Assembly: GCA_025618425.1 (NCBI GenBank)
Contig: CM046837.1
Span: forward strand, 20,363,303-20,427,302
Direction: 5' to 3'
DNA length: 64,000 nt
DNA from: Heliocidaris tuberculata
Lineage: Eukaryota; Echinodermata; Echinoidea; Camarodonta; Echinometridae
Shown here: positions 55,097-64,000 of the stretch, one piece after another
Position numbering within the stretch: the first letter of the stretch is position 1
Layout: each line of letters opens with the position of its first letter
Translations under genes and position numbers: made by a program
The notes under the pieces: model-generated
Databases searched by the model: none
Seen by the model: the letters and a program-made list of their open reading frames with translations, nothing else
What the model was told of the DNA's origin: nothing

Positions 55097-57820
55097 TATA
55101 TATATATTAGCTTAAATCTTGGACCTATTCTTTCTATTATTATTTATTGCTCAGTAAATGCTATAAAGCTTTAGATAAATACACAGTGAAACATTTGATC
55201 CATATCACTCTAACGAAAGTTATTATGCATTCATCTAACCTAATTTGGGATTGTGTATTTTATGAAACCATTCCCATGAACGGTTTTGGTATTTTTTGTG
55301 CACAGAAGGGGCCACCAAGGCACACATTAAAAGGAATAGTTTATTCATCAAATTTTGTTTAGGAAATATGTATCATTATAATTATTTCTATTATTATCAT
55401 TATTACTATTAGTGTTGTTGTTATTATTATTATCATTTTTATTATGATTATGATTATTATAACGATTCAAAGAGATAGTTGAAAACACCATTGCTACATG
55501 ATATTCAGTTGTTTAGTAGACAAAACAAAGATTTAGGTCATTAATTATCTATTAATGCATAGGCCCTGATCTGATTTATTCTGTATGATAGAGCAAACGC
55601 AAAAAAAAGAAGAAAAAAATAATCATTTTGGTTTTTAGTTATCATGGCACCGGTAAGAGTGATTTAATATTCAATAATCCTTCCAAAACCGTACTCATTA
55701 TTAAACGGAACACGAGGCAGATCCTTAGAGTCTTATTTTTTTTAAATGTTTTGAAAAGTACATGCAAACTGAGGAAAAATCGAAAGCATGTATAGTTCAA
55801 TCAACAAGGCCATATTGTCTAAAAGATTCAAGACAGGCATCAGGGATGATATAAAGAGGCGATGCTAGTCCCCCTGTTAGAACACAATTTGTTTGGGAAA
55901 GTCCAAGAAATGTATTTGACTGGAAAACAGAGACATTATCATAGCGATAAAACAAGACGGGCTATACATGAATGATTTGAATCTCTTCAAAACATTCATG
56001 TACATTTTACAGTTAGTTATTTATTATTGCAAAAAAAAAAAAAAAAAAAAAATCAACTGATGTTTGTAAAGGGCAATCCAACTTTGGTAATAAGATGATT
56101 TGTTTGAAAGCAGAAAAATAAGAAAAATAGGATGGTGAAAGTTTGAAAGAAATCGGACAAGAAATAAGAAAGTCATGGATTTCCGAAAAATGAGATCACT
56201 ACATCTATGCAAATCTCAAATTGGAAATTTGGTGAGTCGATTGCGACATTCTTGCTGACAACTCTCCCGTTTGTCGTACACAATAAATATAAGTTATTTG
56301 CGGTTTTCTCCGGCAATACAAAAGGGCATACAAAATACATTTTAGCAGAGAGTAGTTAAGATTATGTGTATATAAACATATGAAAGAACTTATGATTTTA
56401 CTTGTCGTAATGATATTTTTGTTGTTGTCTTTTGTTGCTGTTTTTGTTCTGTATTTTATTACGCCATTTGAAAGAGAATCATCATGATTAACTTAGTTGA
56501 AAAAAGCAATTTCTTTATACTTTAATCAATCAATATAACTTACCTTCAACTGTATATAAATATTTTTGGTTATTTGCAATAAACATTGAGGAATAATAGT
56601 ATCATCAATCCTGTTGTGTATGCGTGATCTATTTTTATTGCAATATATCATTATTTTCTCAAATATATTATTGTGTCAACAATATCTAATTTATGACTCC
56701 CTCTGTTACTGATGAATATAATGATATATATATTGTTATTACTATCTTAATTATCAACTACTTAGTCAATTAGGGTTGCATTTTTGCCTTGTCTGTTCCC
56801 CACACATCGGTGGTCATGGCTCTCCATCTACAAAATATACTTATGTTTGTGTTTATATATATCATGCTGGCACTTTTCTTACATTTCATCATAATGAATG
56901 GGTCAGTGTAAGTATACGTTGTCTCCTTCTGCTTTGCTTATCCTCGATTTTTCCTAGAAAAAAAAAGGAGTATTGACTAAACAATCTAATCAGATTACAA
57001 AAAAAAGAGAAAAAATCAGATTAAAGTTATGACTTATGGAAAATATGATTTTCTGTAAAAAACAGAATTTATATTCTTTTATTTCACCCCCTCCCCCGTT
57101 AACGATGCTTTCTATAAATCTAACCACTTTTTAACTTATTTTCACCTTGCCTTTTTTTTTTTCATTCCAGTGGTTAAAACATTGATATGCAGGATTACCA
57201 TTGCCAGTGGTAAGAATATAATATATTGCTGTAAAATATTATATTATATTTGAACTATGAGTGTCACAAGCCCAGTGCAATAGCACAGGACAAAACACTC
57301 TTTAGAAAAGGAGATTGTCTTGGCACTGTTCACACAACAAACGACTAAGGTGGAGAAAATGGATTGAAAGTGTACAAAATCAAGAAAAATTAGCTTAACT
57401 TGAAGACTATCGCTCAGTGATGAGTCCAAGCTTGCGTCCTCTCGTAACAGCTACGATGAATCGAATGAGTGACTTCATAATGGAAGAGGTTGCCGATGCT
57501 TCTGTCCCATCCATCGCCCTTCCGTACGCCCTCGACTCTAAGTGGACATGAGTCCTTGCCTGAACTAAGCACGAACTGCGAACCCTACAATAAATACTGA
57601 ACATGCATTCTCACCCTTAATATACAGAATAAGTCAATCAATACATTCACAAATTTGTGTTTACAAAATTGAATGAAATTCAAATCGATACCTGACTATG
57701 TACGTATTTCATACCCAAGGCTATACATGAAATCAATTAGGGTATCTTTTAAATAATTATATAACAAACGTCTTGCTATCGGACTGTTTCCGTCCCATAC
57801 GAATATATGGTTACATTTCG
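55061..57820. other. No convincing gene; AT-rich DNA
   Basis: Begins with an AT array to about 55,107 and has TTATTA-type simple sequence near 55,375-55,460. The only frame of any interest is on the minus strand at 57,407-57,604. It could be a terminal exon (see findings) but matches nothing I know. Confidence 0.5.
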
Positions 57821-57825
57821 TTTTT

Positions 57826-58228
57826 CCAAGGGTTCATAATTCTGAAGGTTCGTTTTTCCGAAGGTTCGTATTTCCGAAGTTTCGTTACTCCGACGGTCCG
57901 TAATTCCGAAGGTTCATAATTCCGAAAATAGAAAAGGGTTCGTAATTCCGAAAATGAAATAGGGTTCGTAATTCCGAAAATGAAATAGTGTTCATAATTC
58001 CGAAAATTAAAAAGGGTTTATATTTCATGTAGGACTCTACTGCATTTTGGGAATTACGAACCTTCGGAATTATAGACCCTTTTTCATTTTCGGAATCATG
58101 AATTCTATTTTGTTTTCGGAATTACGAACCCTATTTCATTTTCGAAATTACGAACCCTATTACATTTTCGGAATTATGAACAACCTTCTATGGGAAATTT
58201 GTGTTTCGGAATTACCAACCTTCGCAAC
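57826..58228. repeat. Foldback array of GGTTCGTAATTCCGAA units
   Basis: The left half (to about 58,015) has at least eight units of (G)GGTTCGTAATTCCGAA, some with an AAATGAAATA spacer. The right half (from about 58,048) has the complement, TTCGGAATTACGAACC, in the same spacing. The halves can pair into a long hairpin around a centre near 58,030. Confidence 0.9.
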
Positions 58229-58229
58229 G

Positions 58230-59795
58230 AGTACCCCCCGAATATATTATGATTTACATCTCGCAAATACAATTGTGTACAAAATACAGGATATCAATAA
58301 AAGATAAAAAGGGAAATTTAATCAAATCTACCAAAAAGAGAAGTAATTAAAAGCAAAAAGTATCATGTAAGCATTCTAATTCTTTACTGAAGTTATTTTC
58401 TTTTATTCATCTTTATACATAGATCCATAAATCATCAGATAGTATTCGGATTAGAACTTACCACAATATTTGGGTATAGAAAACACCGTAGAAATCATCA
58501 AAACTTCTATCTGACTATGTAGCGTAGATATGGCGTTTACAGAACAGAACAATTCCTCTATTTACGACAGCTACATGCAAATAAAAGGAACTTTGCAAGG
58601 GCCGAGAAGCAAAAAACTAATCGGGATAAAACATGACTGCTCCCTCTAAATCGAAATAATGTAATGTTCAATTTAACGCTGTAGATACTACAGTCCGAGA
58701 TCATGGCGTAGCCTATTTCCCTAACAAAAGATGACACGTATATTATTTTTCATAACAAAATATGACGAAAGCGTTCACCTAGCCTTTAATTTTCATACTC
58801 CAAATAAAAGGATATAATGTCGGTAAAGTCACGAATCAACCTTTAAAGTGAACATCAACATGTAGGTAGAAAGATGAACAATCTACTGATGGTGTGAAAT
58901 ATCTGTGGGCGGTAAAAGAAGCGGGTGGGGGGGGGGTTGTGGGTTGTGTGTAAAAAAAAGAAGAACTTACATCCGCTTTGAAATTAAATCCCCATTTACA
59001 CCCCCACAAAAACAGACAACAACAACAAACAAACAAACGAACAAAATTTGATTTAAAAAAACATCGTTGTTGTTGTTTTTCTTTTAAACTACCTTTTGCA
59101 CTAACTAAAAAAAAAATTATAAATATATAAAACCATCGAAAAAGTACAGGATTTTAGGTGAGCATACGAAGACAAGGATTTGGCCGCATCCGTTGGGTAT
59201 CTGTACAAGCTTATCTTTTTTTGCATTCGAAACTCGAAAATTTTAGGAAAGCAGAGACAAGTTTACAGCGCATCTCTAGCATGGCATATGTACACGCACC
59301 CAATAAATGTGGAAACAATGCTTGTCTTCGTATGCAAACGAGGCCAATAGCACCCGTCGGGGATATTTTTTTCACTTCTTACTGTAGCATGAATTCTTTT
59401 TGATTAAACAATAGTTAAAGTGAACTAACGCTTCGTGCGAGCCGGGCTTCAGTGAGGAGAATCAATTGAGCAAATAACCCGAATAATTCACCGGCGTTTT
59501 GAGAGCGAGTATTTACACTGCCATAACCGGCAGAGTTTTAAAAAACCACACTTCAACGGTTTTTGTCGATTCGGGTTTTTGTCGCGTTTATGGATAGTTG
59601 TCTAGCAACTTCTGATGAAACTCCAGAACGTGAGAAAACCCCATGGTTTTTGCTTGCAGGGTAAATTCTCCCATAGAGGGCCGGAAAGGAATAATAGGCA
59701 CTTCCTGACTTTCTAAGCTAAAATAATAATAATATTAATAATACTACAAAATAATGAAAATAAACAAATTAAGGTAATGCAATCAATTACCATGA

Positions 59796-59842
<47 letters not shown>

Positions 59843-60310
59843 GAGTGCAAACTATGTCGAATCTTTTATGTTTATCAATTTCATATAGAATGTCTCAAAA
59901 GATATGACCCCTAAAAAGAAGTATGACAGAAATTTAAAATAATACTTTCCCCCCCCCCCCCCAAATAACAGAGTTCAGAGTTGCAGATGGCAGTTGGAGT
60001 AAACTGTATAATTATTGGTCTAATTGGTATCAGCTTGCGTCTTCTATTTCCAATCAACTTGGAAACAAGCAGGACTATGTTCGGTTGGAGCACAAGAACT
60101 CTGGCACCACGTATAATGATACATGTGAAAAGTTGTCAGCTGAACATGTGGTTCCAACAAAGCTGTTCATTTGTAAATGAGAAAGCTATCAAGTCTAATT
60201 CAATTGTCATAAATAGGGTGAGAGGTTTTTGAAAAAGTGCAAAATGTCCTCAATGAAGTCATGATGTCGATTCCAATGCAGAAGGCTATTATACAAATAA
60301 TGCATGTTTG
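58230..60310. other. No gene seen
   Basis: Contains a C run with CT microsatellite at about 59,798-59,839, GTT/AAC simple sequence near 59,010-59,080 and a C run at about 59,949-59,962. No motif was recognised in the short frames. Confidence 0.55.
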
Positions 60311-60452
60311 CGAGTGCATTAGTGAACATGCACTGCAAGAATGTTAACTCTGTTAATGTTAAGTCAAAATGGGATAATGAACGAGACTTGTCGAGTTCAT
60401 TATCCGTCTCATTGTGACTTAACTGAGTGCAGTGCATATCACTAATGCTCGA
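60311..60452. repeat. Imperfect palindrome, 142 bp
   Basis: CGAGTGCATTAGTGAACATG at the left pairs with CATATCACTAATGCTCG at the right, and the inner GGATAATGAACGAGACTTG pairs with CGAGTTCATTATCC. It is probably a MITE core. A wider pair (TTATAAAATGGGT at about 60,477 and ACCCATTTTATAA at 60,848-60,860) lies just beyond. Confidence 0.75.
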
Positions 60453-61000
60453 GCCACAAAACATGAATTATTTGTTTTATAAAATGGGTCAACAATATTG
60501 AATATAAAGTTCAAAAAATGGTTACAAAGCCCATCAAAATGCAAAGAATCGCACAGTCAAGGAGGCCACCATTTGCTTTCCTTTATGACATTACATTAAG
60601 CGCAGTCAAGAAGTATAATGCGTGTGTCAGTGTGGGCATCAAAGTCCTTGCCATGGCCTTCCTATATGAAACTACGTGCATTTCATCGCGTCTTAAGTTT
60701 GTACGCCCTAGCGGTACGCATACGCGCATCTCAGCCGTGCATTATCACTTTTTGCTGCGCACTTTTTGCACTCCCGTGCATGTTAGCGAAAAAATAAAGA
60801 GCGCATACGTGACTCATTTCAGCGCATCTGATTGTCTACATTCTTGAACCCATTTTATAATACAGAATGACTTTCAGATAATTTCTGAACTGCTCAAAAT
60901 CTAGGGGAAGAAAATGTCACGGAAAAATAATTCAATCAATTAAACAGAAACAGCAAGGCCAGTGCAGATTTTAAAATGGCATTAAACTGGCATACCTTAT

Positions 61001-61113
61001 CAGAGCTATACATACATAGAGTTCAGACAAAGGAAGTCGCTTCTGATTGGTCAGTTGTTTCATGGAGCTTCAAATAGTTCCCTCAGCTGATTTTGTGCCA
61101 GTGCGATGTCAAC
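61001..61113 (+). repeat. Direct repeat, copy 1
   Basis: Starts CAGAGCTATACATACA and runs to GTGCGATGTC. It is repeated with about a dozen changes at 62,297-62,408. Confidence 0.85.
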
Positions 61114-61792
61114 AGAGATTTGATACATGTAGTGAAATTTCGGTAAGTCGAACCTTTTCTTCGTTTCTTTTATACAATCCTCGCATTTTCGATAAAATTG
61201 ATATTTTTTCTGGACATGAGTATAAATTTTATGGCGCAGAAGTCAGGTCTTGTGTAGATATTGCAGTTGTTATTCCGTATAATTAAAGCTTGACTGGTCA
61301 CTTCCCTATTGCTTGTCCGGTAAGCATGGTAAGAGAGTAAATTGACTATTATTACATCTTTTTGAGGTTGTTGTCTGTACTAGCTGTAATAACGTGTTTT
61401 AAATAGTCTTTCTATTTTATTGAAAAGGTTTGAATTTCTGGAATCGAGGTTTTTCGTGTTATTTTTGACGAAAAACTCTTAAATTTAGTCATAAAACCAT
61501 ACAGCAAATGCTGCATACGGGACCACACAGTAATAAGTGGGCAAGCTCTCGCCACGCCCACCCATGCCCACGGAATTCGCGCACGTCATGCTATAGGTCG
61601 GAAAGGTCCCAGTCATTTCCAATAACCTCGCATAAGTGTGAGTGGAAAGGACCCACAGCTGGTGAATACACATTCCACACTTCTACACAGTTATCTGTGG
61701 CAATAGAACATCAAAAATACAAGAATGAAAATGAGAATATCGCTTAGGTCTACCAAGGGGGTTCCATCTGACATGACTGAAGTCTTCCTCGC

Positions 61793-62106
61793 CCATTAGT
61801 TTGGTCGGTCACATCGCTTAATTTTGGCAGGTAAGATGAAAATTTGTACTTACATTTCAAGAGAATTACTGTAACTATCCAGCAGGCACTTTGATTTCAC
61901 ATTTTGATGATTATTTTGATGAAGAAAAAAAAGGAATTTCCTCGCTGAGCTGATCTTCCCCCATACTGTACCGTCTATTCAAATGACTCGATCGGCTCAG
62001 CGAGGATATTCCATTTTTTCATTCAAATAATCGTAAAATAAAAGTGCAAATTTTCATCTTACTTGCAGAAATTAAGCGATGCGACCAGCCGAACTAATGC
62101 CATGGG
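61793..62106. repeat. Foldback element, ~314 bp
   Basis: The left arm CCATTAGTTTGGTCGGTC, ACATCGCTTAATTT and TAAGATGAAAATTT is complemented in order by the right arm, ending GACCAGCCGAACTAATG. Inner segments (CTCGCTGAGCTGATC and GATCGGCTCAGCGAG) also pair, so the whole is one imperfect palindrome. It is MITE-like and non-coding. Confidence 0.8.
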
Positions 62107-62133
62107 CAAAGAAGATTTTGGTTAGTTGTACCT

Positions 62134-62162
62134 GGAACTCCAACGCTCTGCGTTGGAGTTCC
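62134..62162. repeat. Perfect 13-bp hairpin
   Basis: GGAACTCCAACGC and its exact complement are separated by TCT. Confidence 0.9.
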
Positions 62163-62296
62163 CTGGTGTTAGTTGTCTGGGAAAGTCCCCCTTGGCCTTG
62201 TTTGTTGACCAGCTAAAGTATTGATTCAGGAAGTTTTGAGCATTAAATTTTGTATTCATTATACTTTTTCTGCATACTAGACCAAATGCGCCTTCT

Positions 62297-62408
62297 CAGA
62301 GCTATACATACAGAGAGTCGAGACACAAGAAGTCGTTTCTGATTGGTCATTTGTTTCATGGAACGTCAAATAGTTCCTGAATTGATTTTGTGCCTGTGCG
62401 ATGTCGAC
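62297..62408 (+). repeat. Direct repeat, copy 2
   Basis: Counterpart of 61,001-61,113. The pair brackets the foldback element and its surroundings. Confidence 0.85.
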
Positions 62409-62856
62409 TTGGCCATTCAGATATCAGTCAATCTGCATACCGATTACAAATGGAGATTATCAATAGTTAAATAATCCAATACAGAAGTATCACTCAGTGA
62501 ATTTGATATTGTTTGATTTTTCTATTAATAATTTAATTATATTATATTCATGCAGTGTGAATTACAAACTGAGAGATTTTAAAAATGTGGTCCATTTTAA
62601 ATGAGATTCTTGTGGTATATCTGCAGGGTCAATTAAGTTGAGTGTAATCACTTTTGATATAATTTTCTTCTTATTATTAAAGTTAAATATCTTGAGTTGG
62701 CTTTTCTATTTTCTTCTTGAAGTCTTGAAATGACTTCATGCATTTGTTAGCCTTTTTGTTCACTCCTAACCTTTGAAAAGAGTTTTTGAATGTTTTTTTT
62801 TCCTTATTCTTAGTCGTTATGCTGTTTTCTTATAATTAAATTAACTATACGTGAGA

Positions 62857-63272
62857 ATGTATTTCTAAATGTCATGTAGTTAAGGTAATGGCTTCAGTGA
62901 TTGCAAGATTTAAGCATCTTATAACATAGACGACTGGACTAGCTTCTACTAACAGAAGCAAGGAATACAAGCTCAACCAAGAAAATCAAATACTTGCTCA
63001 CTAAATTTATTACCCTAGATGCATGTATTTCTAAATGTCATGTAGCTGAGGTAATGGCTTCAGTGATTGCAAGATTTAAGCATCTTATAACATAGACAAC
63101 TGGACTGGCTGCTACTAACAGAAGCAAGGAATACAAGCTCAACCAAGAAAATCGAATACTTGCTCACTAAATTTATTACCCTATATGCATGTATTTCTAA
63201 ATGTCATGTAGCTGAGGTAATGGCTTCAGTGATTGCAAGATTTTAGCATATTATACCATAGACAGCTGGACT
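62857..63272 (+). repeat. 166-bp tandem repeat, 2.5 copies
   Basis: ATGTATTTCTAAATGTCATG begins at 62,857, 63,023 and 63,189, exactly 166 bases apart. The third copy ends about halfway through. Units differ at only a few positions. Confidence 0.95.
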
Positions 63273-63279
63273 GGCTTTA

Positions 63280-64000
63280 CATAGTACATGGGTCTGAGCC
63301 AAAAGTAGTCAACATAAACCCTAAATTTCCAATTTAAGGTTTGTGTCTGCCCTTGTATATCACATGAAAGCTGAGAATCTGTAGATTATGAAAATGTACA
63401 TGTCTCGTCATGGTCACCTTCCTTTTTTCTTTTTTTTTTAAATAACCTTTAAAATGGAAAAAAGCCCCCTCAAAGCGTGGCGGGACGGAATTACTAGAAA
63501 AATCAATCAAATAAAAAGTGCAAGGGCATTTGAAAAACTAAGTTCGGAGTTGGAATACTATATGCCATGTTATTTAATGTCCAGTGTCAGTTCTGGCAAT
63601 ATTCTGTTATAATTGGGTTAAAATTTGAACTTTTTGGTGCAAAATTGTATTTTGGGGCACTTTGACACCCCCTTTTTATTTTTTTGTCAGATAAACTGAA
63701 GTTTATAGACTGAGGTCTTATAAAGTATCAATAAACTATGGTACCATCACTTCTGTACCATTAAAATTGATTCCCTTATATTTCGAGAAGAATTGTGATG
63801 TGTTATTTTTTTTTCCATCCCGTCGCATTTAGGGGGTATTTAAGGGTTTATAGCCGCGATGGGACGGAATTTTGCATGGAAAGTACAGTCCCATGTATGT
63901 CATTTGATGTTAGTATACTTTTTCAGCCCCAGCAAGTTTTTATTCATTTAATTTGAATAAACAATAGAGATTGACACTTTTCTTACCTGAACAATTTAGT
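63280..64000. other. No gene seen
   Basis: AT-rich sequence to the window end. No open frame with motifs and no repeat structure was recognised. Confidence 0.55.

Noticed and set aside
59838..59875. AATGAGTGCAAAC after a C/CT run, resembling an EGF exon start
   Set aside because: Only about 13 bases match, no further cysteines follow in frame, and it lies 8 kb beyond the gene's last exon on unrelated DNA.
60518..60847. A 109-codon + frame
   Set aside because: It lies between the inverted words TTATAAAATGGGT and ACCCATTTTATAA, so it is probably the inside of a non-coding MITE-like element. No motif is visible.

Overview
This is a eukaryotic, intron-rich, AT-rich genomic window. Nothing in it is bacterial: there are no operons, and long open frames are rare and lie almost only in transposable elements. 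The mix of calcium-binding EGF exons, sushi (CCP) exons, several LINE lineages, a Penelope-like element, hAT, Kolobok and MITE termini, and many pure C/G, CT and AT runs suggests a marine invertebrate deuterostome. A sea-urchin-like echinoderm is my best guess, but no marker here proves it.

The one host gene I can support lies on the + strand and is still recognisable from about 15.2 to 51.5 kb. It is a multi-exon type I membrane protein. Phase-1 EGF exons (16.6, 23.1, 24.4, 27.9, 28.5, 28.9, 31.5 and 32.6 kb) are followed by a CCP exon (33.4 kb), a broken CCP exon (36.1 kb), a second intact CCP exon (50.0 kb), a transmembrane exon (50.4 kb) and a last exon (51.0-51.5 kb). The last exon encodes a 164-residue cytoplasmic tail with three degenerate tyrosine-rich repeats. 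The start codon and signal peptide were not found. The EGF part grew by segmental duplication: 11.3-17.1 kb, 20.9-24.6 kb and about 24.6-28.4 kb are related copies, each with intact, frameshifted or truncated EGF exons.

The rest is mostly mobile DNA. From 1.7 to 6.2 kb there is a minus-strand LINE split by a 1,530-bp Kolobok-like element (TTAA duplication, THAP-finger relic). From 7.5 to 11 kb there is a decayed CR1/L2-like LINE. Copy A holds a LINE 3' fragment (13.1-14.2 kb), and an RTE-like LINE sits at 17.1-20.5 kb. A 2.8-kb hAT-like element (24,671-27,460) interrupts copy C, and a 580-bp MITE sits exactly on a splice junction at 29,028. A ~188-bp satellite (41.6-43.0 kb) precedes a 5.9-kb hAT-like element with no transposase (43,270-49,189) that is packed with internal repeat arrays. 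Just after the gene lies a Penelope-like element (51.8-55.1 kb) with RT and GIY-YIG domains. It is flanked by ~500-bp inverted arms, each carrying a hammerhead-ribozyme-like core.

From 55.1 to 64 kb I see no convincing gene. That part holds a TTCCGAA foldback array, palindromic MITE-like elements, a direct repeat pair and a 166-bp tandem repeat. All calls are by eye from the sequence; no alignment or database search was run.
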